Shown here in pieces: positions 38,001 through 50,972 of a stretch of DNA of 64,000 nucleotides. Position numbers and translations under genes: made by a program. The DNA is from Casuarina equisetifolia (lineage: Eukaryota; Streptophyta; Magnoliopsida; Fagales; Casuarinaceae): NCBI GenBank assembly GCA_028551475.1, contig CM052357.1, positions 28,479,745-28,543,744 of the forward strand. Direction: 5' to 3'. The notes below the pieces were generated by a model. The model was not told where the DNA came from and ran no database searches. It saw nothing but the letters and a program-made list of their open reading frames with translations. Numbering within the stretch: the stretch's first letter is position 1; each line of letters starts with the position of its first letter.

Positions 38001-38704
38001 ATGTACTTGTCCTCACGTAAACATAAATGTTTCTTGTGCATTTCAAAGCAATCAGCAAGTACTTTGTGAATGTATGGAAACTTCAGTGTGCAATCTTTAA
38101 TGCCGACACAGAGTGGGCTGAAAGTTCCATTTACTGCATACGGCAGTAAACCAGGGAAGATGTCGGCCATGACGGCCTCAAAGCCGTATATTCACGCAAA
38201 GGACGCTCTTGGCATGGTGGTTTTCTTTATTCCTATAATCCCACAGATTAAGGACACGAGAAGGCTGCAGGGAGTGAAGAAATAGGAGGTATAAAGAGGA
38301 GAAAAAGAAATTGAGGAAATGGGAAGGAATGGTGAGAAAGGGAGATCCATGGAATGATAGTGACATTTGTACAAAAACAGGCATTAACTACCGAGACCAG
38401 AGAACTTAATTGTAACTTTTCCCTCTCATCTTATTTCTTCCCGTTTCCATTGGCGTTTCTTTTGGCAAGGAATCACCTTCTCATTCATTGCCAACCCCAC
38501 TTTGGAACTTCTTTGTGTGTCTCACCAGCCGCCCCAAAGAGATTTTCCTTCTCTGCCTCTCCGACCCGCCTTCAAAGATCTCGTTTTTACACGTGGTTGA
38601 AAGGGGAAACGTCAAAGGCAGGTTCAGAGATCTGAGAGGACCACCAGTCGAGATCTTTTGGCAATTCCTGTGGCTTTCTGAATCTGGGTCTTGTTTGATT
38701 CGGG
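35017..38704. other. Long spacer between ARM-like gene and transporter
   Basis: About 3.7 kb. The left and middle (35020-37250) are very AT-rich with many A/T runs, and no gene is seen. The segment 37240-37620 is of mixed composition. A GC-richer island at 38090-38290 has no coding sequence I recognise. The 5' UTR of the transporter probably starts near 38450-38500. Confidence 0.45.
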
Positions 38705-41700
38705 ATGAGTTTGAAGTACAGGGCAGGGTTGTTCCTCATAGCTGCGGTTGTTGTTATATGGGTCACCTCTGCAGAAGTTACACAGGTCAGCTCTTCCACT
38801 GTTTTTCTATTTCTTTTCTTTTACACGTGTTTTCGTCTTTCGATTCTCTCGTTTTTACTTGTGTTTAGTCGAATTCTGGATGAGACTACGTGACAATGCA
38901 TTTATACGCTTTACGTTTCTGTTTTGGGGATCGTAAGTTCCCGTTTCTGGTTTTTGTTAGGAAATATTCGGGATTCTTACGTATTTGTATCCATTTTATT
39001 GAGAAGGCTCCGTGGAACCTCTAGAAATGGAAGAGTATAAATAAGTTACTACATTATCTTGTTACCTAAAATAGGGAATTTTGTTTTGGATTCATCTTAA
39101 GGCATTGATCTACACCAATAGCACCTTGGTCTTTTTAAAATGAATTTGAGGAGGAAGGAAGGAGGGAGGCGCCTCCGCGAAGGAGAAGGGGGGGGGGGGG
39201 GGTGAGGGGAATGGCAGCGCAATTGGCTTTATGAACCGAATAAAGCATTTCTAGTTATAGTTCGAAGATCTATATTTAGGTCAAGTTTTGCTATGGGACA
39301 AAGGAAATAAGTAGCTTGCCTTCATTGTTTCCCTTAGTGCGCTCATGTGGTTTCTTGTGGATAATCCTAGGACTAACTTCTGCAAGGAGGGAACTGGATT
39401 TGGTCACATGACCCAGGAAGCAGTTGTCGTGCCTAAAAGATTAGTTAAATCAAGTGAAGTAAAGTTTAATTCCAATTAAATTGGGATCCTCAACTTACAG
39501 GGCTTGGACTTATGCATCCCTTTTTGCTATTCTATCTCAGCTTAAAGCATATTCTGTGTCCCCTTCCTATTTATCATATCCTTTATCAGCCTATCTATAC
39601 ATGCCTCCCCTCAACTCTTCTCACTCTTTCAACTCAAAGTAGTGACTTCTGGTGAGTGAAGAACATGACCCAATTCTGAATTGCGGAAACAGCTTTGCTA
39701 TGGGCAGGAGATTCAATTGTTTGATTACAATTTTCTTTGTGCGATTCCGTGAAGATTGGGAATTGTTTTTTGGCAGTAGATTCTGTCTGATAGTTTGAAG
39801 TGATGTATTTCCCCTCATATGCGCACAAGAGTTATGTTTCTGTTAGCAATTTGATGTGTCTTATATAAGGTAGTATTTCTCATTGCAATAACATATTCAT
39901 TCATGCAAAAAAAATGTTTCTAGTTTGATCTCTCAAAATATTTTATTTAATGCACGGTTCTCCGTATTGCTGCTTCATAGCAGCACCCTTGCTATTTTCC
40001 ATAGCCAATTTTCAACTGACTGATAACTTATTTGCAGGGCATCTTTACAGACTACAAGCAGCCATTTGCAGTAACATATCTTGGAGCTTCTCTTATGGTA
40101 GTTTACCTCCCCCTAGCATATCTAAAGGATTGGTTCTGTAATTTCCTAAAGCGTCGCTCTTCTAAAAGCAGTATAAGTGTGGAAAGCATTAGTGATTTAT
40201 CTGCTGGTTTGAGTTCTACTCTAAAGTTCAATGAAGGCCACTATGAATTGGAACTTCAGGGGGCTTTGACTAGAAAGGATAGTGAAATAGACCTTTCACC
40301 GCATGCAGAAGGGAGGCCATTGGTGGCTAAACACAAAGATGATGCACTCAATCTGAAACAAGATAGAGAGCTTACAACAAGAGAAATTGCGACTTATGGA
40401 TTTTACATCGCTCCTATCTGGTTCATAACTGAGGTAAGACACTTCCTTGGGTAGTTTCTTCAAATTTATGTTTCCATCATGTTCAGTGGAATGCTCGATG
40501 ACAAATGTCATCCCTAGATCCATCCACACATGTTTATCATCAATTGCATCGATTTGTAAGAAAACAAAAATAGTCTCCCTTTGCATGTATCTATGTTATT
40601 GTCTCTTTTAAGAGTGTGCTTGTACAACAACAGTGAGTCCTCCTAACACATCTAAGCCTTTCAAATGTCACTAATATGGGTATATACCTGTAGTTTGTTT
40701 CTCTGTTACGATGGTGGGGGCATTGTGCACATGAAAATTCTTGTTGGTGGGAAGGCATATAGAATATTCAACTCAACTCTTGGGCCGTGCTGCCCTAGCC
40801 GTTGCAAAAACTGTTGTCTTAATAGAAGTAGTGCTAAGCATTATACATTGTTCCTTACTTGTTGGATGTGCTGTTCAGTGCTTGTAGATGTGCTTGTGAG
40901 GTAGGGGAGACATTTTTCTCATAAACAAACTAGGCTTGTGCCTTCTGTGTGACTTAGTCTGGTGCTTGTAGCAGTTTTGTGATGCCTTATGCTTGTTTAA
41001 CCATGCATTGATCTGCTAGGTGCCAAACAGCTTCTTAGGTCAACAGAGCATATTTGTTTTATAGTCATTTCATCCTGTTTTCTGTCTCTTGATGTTGTTA
41101 AAGTGAAGAGTGTTGGGGGGGGGGGGGGGGGTCGTTAGTTCAACATAAATATCATCTCATTGGCCTAAGTCACGCATCCTTGATATGTGTAAGGACATTA
41201 CAAGGAGGGCAAGTGGTCCCTAAGTTTACCAGCCAACCAACTGCTGGACTGTGAGGAGAACAGGTTAATAGGAATTGAAATATGTATGTCGTAATGGGTA
41301 TATCTTTACAGATTTTATGCAGTAATGTGTGCATTCTCTTACTACCAGTAAGAATATCTTTTTTATTGATTGACTTTCTGTCGCAAAGGCACCTGCACAC
41401 ATTGTTAATTGTTTTTATGTTTTTAACGTTTGATGTTACAATGTTATGAGGAGTTAATTTAATATTAAGGGCCCAAAAATGTTTCTTCTTGACACACTTT
41501 CTGCTTGCAGTATCTATCGAATGCTGCACTAGCACGAACAAGTGTTGCAAGTACAACAGTATTATCCTCCACTTCAGGGCTTTTTACTCTTTTCATCGGT
41601 GCATCTCTGGGCCAAGATTCTTTAAATGCTTCCAAAATAGTTGCCGTCTTTGTCAGCATGGCTGGTGTTGTGATGACAACTCTGGGAAAAACTTGGGCCA

Positions 41701-44215
41701 CTGATGAGTCACAAATGACTGCTTCTTCGTAAGTTGTTACTTCATCTTTGTCATCAAATCATATCTACTCTTGACGTGTGTGATACTAGGAGTCATCTCA
41801 GTGATATGTGAGGTATAGGCTATGTTGTTTTTTATGAAAGAACTACTGCAAGGATTGTGATGTTACTATCACACATCATCAAAGTATGTGCAGAGATGGC
41901 AACGCTTGTTTTGCTATTGACACAGCTTTCTTTGTCCTTGTGCTGTTTGTGTGGTTAAGCTGTTGGCATAAAAAATTCAGCTATTCTAAATTCCCTAAGT
42001 ACATAAACCTTCTCTTTTTTGTTTCGTTGGAAGATAGGCTTACAGATTTTTATGACTGGATGATTGTTATCTTCTATATTCTAAAGCTCCCTTGTTTATG
42101 TTGAAAACTTCTAATGGAGCTTGGTTTTTGTGCCCTGAAGATCTTTTACATTCTACGTTAAGAATTTGTGTGAAAATATTCAAAGTGTACGTAGAACAGG
42201 GTTTCATATTTTCATATATATGTACTTCTAGTCATTTATACACTTTTATCAACTTGATCTCTATAATGCATGTTTGGGTGTTGACAGTTGATATTTGTTT
42301 TCTGCAGTGGGAAACGATCACTTCTTGGGGATCTTTTTGGCCTTCTCTCAGCTGTGTCATATGGTTTATTTACAGGTTCGTGATTGTTTGCCGTTAAGTT
42401 TTGTTTTCATTCTACTTGCATAATGACATACATTTTTTTTTAAATCTCATTCTACTGCCGATGCTGCAGTGCTTCTTAAAAAGTTTGCGGGAGTAGAAGG
42501 AGAAAGGGTTGATGTACAGAAATTATTTGGATATATTGGATTATTTACACTTGTTGCCCTGTGGTGGCTTGGTAAGAATCTTGATTAGCAATTGTTTTAT
42601 TAATCATTCGCTAAATGTGGTTATATGGTTCTTTATTTGCTGTCTCTCATTTTTTTCCTCCTTACAGTTGAAATAGTCGATGTAATGAGAGAGTTACAGC
42701 CATATTATAGTCTACATTAAATATTATAATAATTCATTAATCCTGACAATAGACCAAGAAGCTTCTTGGCTTATCATGCTCTTGGTCTAGGTTTGTCTAT
42801 GACTATGGCCTCTTCTTGTTTACACTGAAGAATAGTAATTTGGTTTTACTTCTGTTCAGAAACTATTAGTAATGAAATGGATGCTAAGAGTGGAATTCTC
42901 TTTTCCGTTCAGTATTTGTTCTCCTTAGCTTTGTTTTAGGCATTAAATCCTTTGGTTTTAAAGATTAGCGATAACTATAAATTTGTGAAAACAACTTCTG
43001 TGAAAGAAAAGTAAACAGAAACTTCGACAAGAGCCATTACTGGACAGGTCATAATCTGCAAATGGTCAAAATGGCTAAAGGACTAGAAAAAGGACTGTTC
43101 AAACTCTTTTTTCACGTAAAACTAATGCTATTAACTGATTGAGGAAGCAGCTTAGGCAGAGTGACTTGTTGTAGAAGTGTAACAGTCTAGGTCTTCAATT
43201 ACAACCAGTAGCTTGAACATTGCAGAAATCATATAACCACTTTCTCTGTCTTCAAGGACCTTTCCTTTCAAAACATCTTCCAAACCCTTTTGACTTTCGC
43301 CTTTTTGGCATCATAAACTCATAGCAAAGACCCTGGGCCCGAGCAAAAGCTCTCGCTCAATGGCAACTTGCATGGAATATATCTAGACCTATAGGCTGTT
43401 TAGCATCATATTTCACTTGTGAACCTTTTCTTTTTTACTTCATATGGCTGGCTTAGACCTCTGTTTTTTCTTTCTGTGGTGTCTTCGAGGTGGAAAGTTG
43501 TAAAATACTTCTTATTAAATGAATAACTGTGCTTTTTTGATTCTTCTTTCAGTCTTGCCATTGACGGCCTTGGGCATTGAACCAAAGTTCACAATTCCTC
43601 ATTCTGCAAAGATGGATGAAGTTGTTATTGCCAATGGGTTTGTTGGAAGTGTTCTCTCCGACTACTTTTGGTCAGTAAAAACCACCAGTTATTATTCATA
43701 GAGCGTGAGCTCTCACGTTTGCTCATTTTCTCATTTACTTTATGCTATAATTCCTCGTTTCTCTATAGGGCGCTTTGTGTTGTGTGGACGACACCGCTGG
43801 TGGCCACCTTGGGCATGTCACTCACCATTCCTCTTGCCATGTTGGCCGACATGGTGATCCACGGTCGTCACTATTCAGCAATCTACATTCTCGGCTCTGT
43901 TCAGGTTATTATACTCATTTGCAGATGCTCCTGCTTTGGAAATATTCTTAGTTGGTTGTAAAAATGAGCTTCTGTAGCATTGGAAGGCATCTTGTATCCT
44001 TCAGCCATATTGGATGGAATTGTTCATTTCATTTCTAATCATGACCAGATCTCGGTGCTACCGAATTTTGTGTGCCGGTTGGTTCACATTTCTGAGATTA
44101 GCTGTCAGTCTTGAGTCTGATAATTCCATGTTTCTTTGGTGGTTTTCTGCAGGTGTTTGCAGGCTTTGTAATAGCAAATCTTTCAGACTGGTTCACAAAG
44201 AAGCTGGGATTATAG
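38705..44215 (+). CDS. EamA-domain / SLC35F5-like membrane transporter, 8 exons
   Basis: Exons: 38705-38785, 40038-40433, 41511-41728, 42308-42375, 42470-42571, 43553-43670, 43769-43904, 44153-44215, about 393 aa, all GT-AG and in frame. The protein starts [20 protein letters not shown] and has about ten hydrophobic helices, arranged as two EamA halves with a charged loop at roughly residues 60-130. Segments such as [19 protein letters not shown] and [19 protein letters not shown] match the drug/metabolite transporter superfamily, close to plant At3g07080 and animal SLC35F5. The substrate is unknown; relatives sit in vacuolar, Golgi or plasma membranes. Introns 1 and 2 hold poly-G runs. Confidence 0.92.
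39188..39202 (+). repeat. Poly-G run (15 G) in transporter intron 1
   Basis: An uninterrupted G homopolymer preceded by a purine-rich GGA repeat region (39150-39187). Long G runs are rare in plant DNA and prone to sequencing error. Confidence 0.85.
41115..41131 (+). repeat. Poly-G run (17 G) in transporter intron 2
   Basis: Seventeen consecutive G residues inside intron 2 of the transporter gene, about 380 bp before exon 3. The exact length may be uncertain in the assembly. Confidence 0.85.
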
Positions 44216-45286
44216 CATTTTGTCATATTCATATAGCTTTATCCAGACAATCCCAATTCTTTGCCGGGGGCATTCTCTCTCAACTCTTTTCTCTGTCATC
44301 ATCAGCATCTCAAAAGAGCAAAGTGATGAATATGATTGTTCTATTGGTTATGTGAAACTGTAAATGAAGGTTGTTCTTGAAGTCAGGTTTGAGTGTTGAG
44401 CCCCAAAATGTAATAAGCTTTTTTTTTTGTGGTTTTAATTTCTGTTTTTGTTCTGTCAAATGAAAAATCTACTCATAACATTTTTGTGAATGCTTTTCAC
44501 CAATACCTTCGTACAGATTGACATTTACATGCGTCTCTTGGCTCCTTGTAAACTTTTTCCCCCCCCCCTTCTCCTTGATTTTATTTGTTTCGGAATTCAT
44601 AATAAAAAAAATAATTAGGGCAGTAGCTTGCAAGCCATCCTACAAGCAAAAAAATGCATTTTGTGAGGTTGTGTTTTGTTATAAAGGGCATGCTTTTTTT
44701 CTTTCAAAATTTGATCATTAAAAGAACAGGGTATATAAAGGGAGACCGTATCAAGATATTAGTAGTACATTAATTATAATGTCGTTTAGTGAGGTTGTAT
44801 TTTATTATAAAGAGCATAATATTTTTATGTCAAAAATTAATCAGAAAAAAATGGTGTTTGAATATACAATGAAGGATTATATGAAAATATTGATAATATG
44901 AGGTAATTATTATGAAGAGGGCATAATAATTTAGTATATGAATGATAAAAAGATGTAAAAAAAGCATTAGAAATCTGGTTTATGAGTGATGATACGGTGC
45001 ATTTAAAGTTAATTCTAATATTAAACTATGAAAATTTTATTTTTTTTCTTAATTATTGATATCCAAAATATATGAGAGTGCGTCCAGTTTCCTTGCTATT
45101 TTTTGGGGATGTACGGCCCGTGTTTTTATTCTTATAATCAACGGTATATACTTCATAGCGGTCAAGTTCAGAGGAACACAGTAAGGCCGGCAGCACAGGA
45201 TCACACAACCGTACTGAAATCTGAGAACACGAAGGAGAGCCCCGTGCCGAAGCTTTTACCAAAACCTTGCTCCTTCAGCAGCGACC
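44216..45286. other. Spacer between transporter and EMC7
   Basis: Contains the transporter 3' UTR (to about 44480), a diverged 126-bp tandem repeat at about 44655-44906, an AT-rich block and the EMC7 promoter. No further gene is seen. Confidence 0.5.
44655..44906. repeat. Diverged 126-bp tandem repeat
   Basis: Two units, starting near 44655 and 44781, share GTGAGGTTGT, TATAAAG-GCAT, ATATAAAG or ATACAATGAAGGA and TAT-AA-ATATT-ATA blocks in the same order at 126-bp spacing. A partial third unit may follow (44900-44960). The units are clearly diverged, so the duplication is old. Confidence 0.6.
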
Positions 45287-47639
45287 ATGGGATCCAGACC
45301 GGTTATCGTCTTGCTTTTGGTGCATTTATGCCTCTCCTTCCTCTCTTCCTCTCTCGCCGACTCACCAGGGTATGCTTTCCCTTTCCCTTTCCCGTTCTCG
45401 CTTTTCCATGGTTTTCTTTAAAATGATTTAGTGTCAAATTTAGTGGAAAAACGAATTTGGTAGCTCGAATTTTGTTTATCTAATTCGATTTATGTGTTTT
45501 TCTTGGTTAGGTCCAGTGACGGTTACACTATCAACGGTCGGGTGAGGATTCGAGGTATGTTTCGGTCTCTTTTTCCTTTTTGATTAAATTGCAGGGTAGA
45601 TAATCGGAGCTAATTTGTGTCTATGTTATTTAAATGTTATATCTTGTCACAAGTATGAGCTTAGTTCAGTTATTGAGATCGTTGGTATGAAACCAGAACC
45701 TAGGGAAACAGAATCTGTCGTTAGATATAAGAACATGAATCATATGCAGTACAAGTTGCTTGTCGAACTCTCTTTCATGCATCACGTGATATGAATTTGT
45801 GCTCTGTGCTGCATTACGTTAGATTGTTTAGAAGTTGATAGCAGTGCTTGGCCTATTTCTTATGTGGTGAAATCAAGAATGGGGTTGTGTTAGATCTTTG
45901 ATTCAAACTGAAAAAAAAAAAAAGAAAGAGGAAGGTTTGAGAGAAGGCGAGTTGTAGAAGCTACTTGTAGTAGAAGTTCTTCACCAAAAAGAAGTTTAGC
46001 CCAGGGCTCTGCAAATTTTACAAGCCACACCTGCCCTGAGGTTACTGACTGCTGGCAGTCGATTATTTGGCCAACAGCAGTTTTGCATCAGTAGAAAGCT
46101 ATACTTCTTGATGGGGATTGGTAATCCAACCTCTACAAACCTAACCAATTGAATAGAAACTAATTGACCCCCCTGTCAAGTTTGGCTTCAGTCGTCAATG
46201 GCTTGATTCTGTCTATCAATCATGTTGGTTTGACCATAACCTGGCCAATACTGCCTCCAGGTGTGCGTGTTCATGCCTTGTTTAGCCCATCTGCCCAAAT
46301 GAGACGAGATTAAGTAGGTGAATTCTACCTGTGGAGGGCGTTGCTGCAATCACCTATTGCTGATACAACCCTTCTATTGTGGATGTTGATATTTCAATGG
46401 AGACTATGTTATTATATTTTGTTATTCATTTCAGTCTCTGATTTGATGTGAAACTACAAGTTGGCCTTTGTTGTGCAGACAATCCACTAAAATTTCATGG
46501 TTCCATATGAGTATGGTTCACATATTTCTTTTCCCTCATCGTGTTTCTTCCTCTCATTCTTTTTTTCTTTTTCTTTTTTTTTCTTTTTCCTATTCTTTTT
46601 ACATCTTCATCTATACTTTTTATGAATTAATTTGGCAGGTGCTGCTCTAAAAGGTTTTGGTCTTCCTGGAAAATCCAATGTCAAAGTTATACTTAACGGT
46701 GGCCAGAGAGTTACTTTTCTGAGACCTGATGGATATTTCTCATTGTATCCTATTTTTTGATTTTGAAATATGTCTTTCTGCGTCATTGTAAATATGTGTT
46801 TTTTCTCTGCCACTCCCAGCTACTTTTTTTTTTGTGTTTTTTTTTTCTTCTCAGAAGTGGCTTGCAAACCATCCTTTAAGCACTATGTGATTCCTTAATA
46901 TTTATGTTTAAAGCCATAACGTACCAGCAGGAACTCATCTAATTGAAGTAGATGCTATAGGCTACTACTTTTCGCCGGTGAGAGTTCACTGACCACAATT
47001 TTATATCAGTTTTGCTTATTATCAATCACCGACAAGATTTCTCATGATGCATTCTCTTAAATGTATTTAGGTCCGAGTTGATGTTAGTGCCAGAAATCCT
47101 GGTAAGATTCTCGCAGCGTTGACAGAGAATAGGAGGAGTCTGAGTGAGTTGGTTTTGGAGCCATTGAGAGAGGAGCAGTACTACGAGGTTCATTTAAACT
47201 TACCTTTTCCTGTTTCTTATTCTTACTTTGTTAGTTTGGAGTTATTATCTGTTATTTTTCTCATCCTTTTTCCTGTTTTTACAGATAAGAGAACCCTTTT
47301 CCATTATGTCTCTTGTGAAAAGCCCAATGGGTCTGATGATGGGATTTATGCTGATTGTTGTGTTCCTAATGCCCAAATTAATGGAGAACATGGGTAAAGT
47401 ACTCTGTTCATAATGTTTGATGTTCCACCTCTCATCTTGAGTCTTTAATCCGCTGTAGATTTCCTTGATTTACCTAATAGGTTTGTTTTAACTATCCAGT
47501 TTTCTCACTGACCATATTCTTCTGTTGCATTTATGGGGCAGATCCTGAGGAAATGAGACGAGCACAAGAAGAAATGAGGAACCAAGGGGTTCCTTCTCTG
47601 TCAAGCTTGTTGCCTGGTGCTGCTGGCAGGAGTAGTTAA
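45287..47639 (+). CDS. EMC7: ER membrane protein complex subunit 7 homolog, 7 exons
   Basis: Exons: 45287-45369, 45511-45554, 46639-46744, 46914-46977, 47071-47187, 47285-47393, 47542-47639, about 206 aa in frame. A signal peptide (1-25) is followed by a lumenal beta-sandwich (DUF2012; YTINGRVRIRG, LPGKSNVKVILNGGQRVTFLRPDGYFSF, PAGTHLIEVDAIGYYFSPVRVD), one transmembrane helix near 153-169 and a short cytosolic tail with an acidic helix (DPEEMRRAQEEM). EMC7 is a subunit of the conserved complex that inserts tail-anchored and multi-pass proteins in the ER. Length and architecture fit the family. Intron 3 is a U12-type intron. Confidence 0.95.
46745..46913 (+). other. U12-type (minor spliceosome) GT-AG intron of EMC7
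   Basis: The donor reads GTATCCTA, close to the U12 consensus GTATCCTT. A U12-like branch site TTCCTTAAT lies at 46891-46899, about 15 nt before the acceptor AAAG at 46910-46913, and there is no polypyrimidine tract. The conserved reading YFSF-HNVPAG across the junction fixes the splice. Confidence 0.85.
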
Positions 47640-48467
47640 GGGATTGCTACGAGAAAGTTGTGAAAACCTTTGTTCCATTTCCATTCCAAAGTCAAAAATT
47701 TTATGAAACATTTAGGTTCCAGAAAATGGGTCCTAAAACATTTTTCTGAACGTATGTTTTCGATGAATGTTTGGGTCCATGATTTTACGGGCTGTCCACT
47801 AATCCTCTAGCTCTGTGGTCACCATGTTTCTTGCCAGAGGAAGAGCTGGGGGGACCTCAGATCGATAGAAATTATGAAATGCTTGAACTTGAAAGCAAAT
47901 TTAGTGTTGATATACTTGAAGCTTGAGTTTTAGTTGCATGCTTTGGTTTTTGCTTCTAAAAACAGAAACGTATCCTTCCAAAGGCTAAATTGTTGTTGTC
48001 ACTCGAGGATCATATTCTGTGTTTTCAACCCTGACGTGACAATCGTCCTTTTTCATCTCACCTTCTTCAGATATTGTTAGGTGTTTAATCGTTTGTGTAA
48101 ATCTCAGCCGTGGAAAAAGCATTAACAATTATGGCACCATAAAGTTTAGAAGTTGTTGAGAGCTGGTGTTGGTCTTAAAATTTGAGTACGTACGTATAAA
48201 AAATATAAAATAAAATAAGGTTATAACATGGAGACGGGCTAGATCGCCACCTTACATCGATGACAGATCCAGGCCCAATCGTCCGTTTGTCCGGACCTAC
48301 GATTCCAAGCTTTGTCGGTTGGTTCGCTTCGCTTCTTCCTCCAGTTCCAAATTGGCAGACCATAGCCTTCTCGTTTCCGTCGTTCAGATCAGCGACTACT
48401 GGATAGACGTATGCTCCAGGTGTAGTCATTCTCTTTCTCGCTGTGTCTCTATCTCTCTTTGGTGGAG
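47640..48467. other. Spacer between EMC7 and HPGT
   Basis: EMC7 3' UTR followed by the HPGT promoter; a GC-richer stretch at 48230-48420 precedes the HPGT start. No other gene is supported. Confidence 0.5.
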
Positions 48468-50933
48468 ATGGAGAGTTCACAGACGACGATGAAATCGGAA
48501 AGGCGGTGGAGATCGAAGCCCCTTCAGACGTCTAAACCGTCGCTGTTGATGGTCTTCCTCTCTTGCGTCGCTTGGCTTTACGTTGCCGGCCGGTTCGTCC
48601 CTCTTCCTTGACTGAGACAGAAAATTCTAGATTTGAGGTTTTGCTGGGGTTTCGATCTCGGGAAAAAATAATGATCGCAGTTAGGATGTGTTTGGCTGCT
48701 TAGAATTGGAACTCTTGTTGTCTATTCGTGTCCAGTGAAGTCAAATGGAAGTCCAGTGTTGTTCAATTGTTGGAAATGGATCCTCCGCTGTGGCTTCCAT
48801 GGTTCTGGCGTGGGAAAAATAGAAAATGGAAAGGAAAAACGAAATGCACTGGTCATTCGACCATCTGACATTTATGTTTATCGTAATTTCTTTCTTCATT
48901 TTTGCTGGGGTAGCTGATTAGCGGCACATTAACAATTTCTGCATTTTATATCACTGATCTCCATCAGGTTGTGGCAAGACGCAGAGAACAGGAAATTACT
49001 CGCTGATCTTCTTCACAAGAATTCTTTACAGGTATGGTTTAATTTCTTTTCGTTTTCCTCCTTTTATAGGTTCTGCCTTTTCTTTCCAGGAAATTGAAGT
49101 CGTTTGGTAGCGATTCCCAGTGTCTTGGACCTATAGAAACAAAACTAATTATAGTTTGATCTGGAGAGGAGAACAATTATAGCTTAATCGTGTAGTTACT
49201 TTAGCTTTTTTTGGCCTTTTTTTTTTTTTGTTTGTTGGGGGGTGGGGTGGGTTTGGGGGTTGAAAAGAGAGTGGGATGAGGTGAGAAATTATGATTTGCT
49301 CTATTAATTATTTGTACCTTTTCCTCACTCCCGACTTGAGGGATGTGGCATGTGCCAATGTTTGTTTGCTCTTTCATTTTCAATAAAATGTATCTTTAAT
49401 TTGTTGCTATGTTATCATTGTTAGAGACCCAAAGTTCTTACAACTGAAGATAAGCTAATGGTGCTAGGATGCAGGTACCTCTCTCTCTCTCTCTTCCCCC
49501 CCTCCTCCCCCTTTTTAATATTTCTTTCCATATTTTGTTTTGTTTCTTTGTGTCGTTCTGTTGTTTTTTTATTGACATATATGGTGTTGGTTATTAGTGA
49601 TCTGGAGAGGAGAATTGTAGAAGCTGAGATGGAATTGACATATGCAAAGAGTCAAGGCTACCCCAAGAACCAATTGCACCAGAGTGGGTCTTCTTCTGGC
49701 CAAAGGCTTCTTGCTGTTATTGGAGTTTATACTGGATTTGGTAGTCGCTTGAAACGAAATGTTTTTAGGGGATCTTGGATGCCTAAAGGTCAGTTGGAAT
49801 TGCAACGATGTTGGTATGCTGGTCTGTACTTATTGTTTCTTGGATGAATATTAGACTTCCAAGTGTGATTGGCACAGTTTGATTTAAAAATGAAGTTTTG
49901 GTCTTTATTTCCACTTTCATGCAATCCAAATTATAACACTATTTTTTGGGAGTTTGGAATGTGAAATTTACGTAACTTGATTGTTTCTATTTTGGGTGTC
50001 TGAGGATATTTATTAGTGGGAATTTTGATAGTAGATAAAGTCAAATAAAGGTCTTCTATTTATTGAAAACAGCATATTGTGGCTTTGATTATCAATATTA
50101 CCTGTTTCACTGGATGTTTGTACTGGGAATCAGAAATTCTTAACCTTGCATTCTTGTTATTACTGTTACACATTTTGGGATTTCGAGCTTCATGAGATTG
50201 TTAAAATGTTTCTCTGCAGGTGCTACCTTGCAGATGGTTGAGTTTGTTGTCATGTATATGTGTATAAAGGATCAGTAAAAATGAAGAACTCACTCATCAA
50301 GATAATTTCAAAGACTTCTAGTGGTTTCAAATTGGACATCTATTGCCCATGAAGTAAAAATTAAAGAAAGGACGACCTTCAACAAGTTATGACAACTTTT
50401 CCTAGGCTTTCAGTCCTGATCTCATTTGAGTTTGATCAATAAAGACATTTTTAGCATTTAAGCATGATATATTTATATATATAAGCAATCTAATGAGGAT
50501 TTTGTGTGATATTGTATCTAGTCAAGGCACATGAGATCTTAATTTACAGGCTTCCGGATTTACTAATATGTTGTTTCTCCTTCTACTTGCAATTATTTGC
50601 TTATGTGTCTCTTATCACTTTTGCTTTACATGACAAGCATTAGTAACATCATTTGGTAATTGAAAATTTTCAAGCATATATATGCCTTTCTTTTAAAACA
50701 ATGCATTACAGACACCATCTTGGCTTTTGTAGGTGATGCCTTGAGAAGACTGGAAGAGAGAGGAGTGGTCATGCGCTTTGTAATTGGTCGGAGGTTTTTC
50801 CAAGAAACTTAATCCTTAAATAATTTCAGTATTTGTTTTCTTGTGCATTTACTCGTTTGGTTGGTTCTTCTGAAATAACAGTTCTAAATTTTGGAAGGAT
50901 TATGGGACGAAAGTTGTCTTACCCTTTTTTTTT

Positions 50934-50972
<39 letters not shown>

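Noticed and set aside
38070..38285. 71-codon frame upstream of the transporter
   Set aside because: No recognisable domain or splice continuation into the transporter exons.
48175..48480. 101-codon minus-strand frame
   Set aside because: It is antisense to the promoter and first exon of HPGT and matches no family I know.
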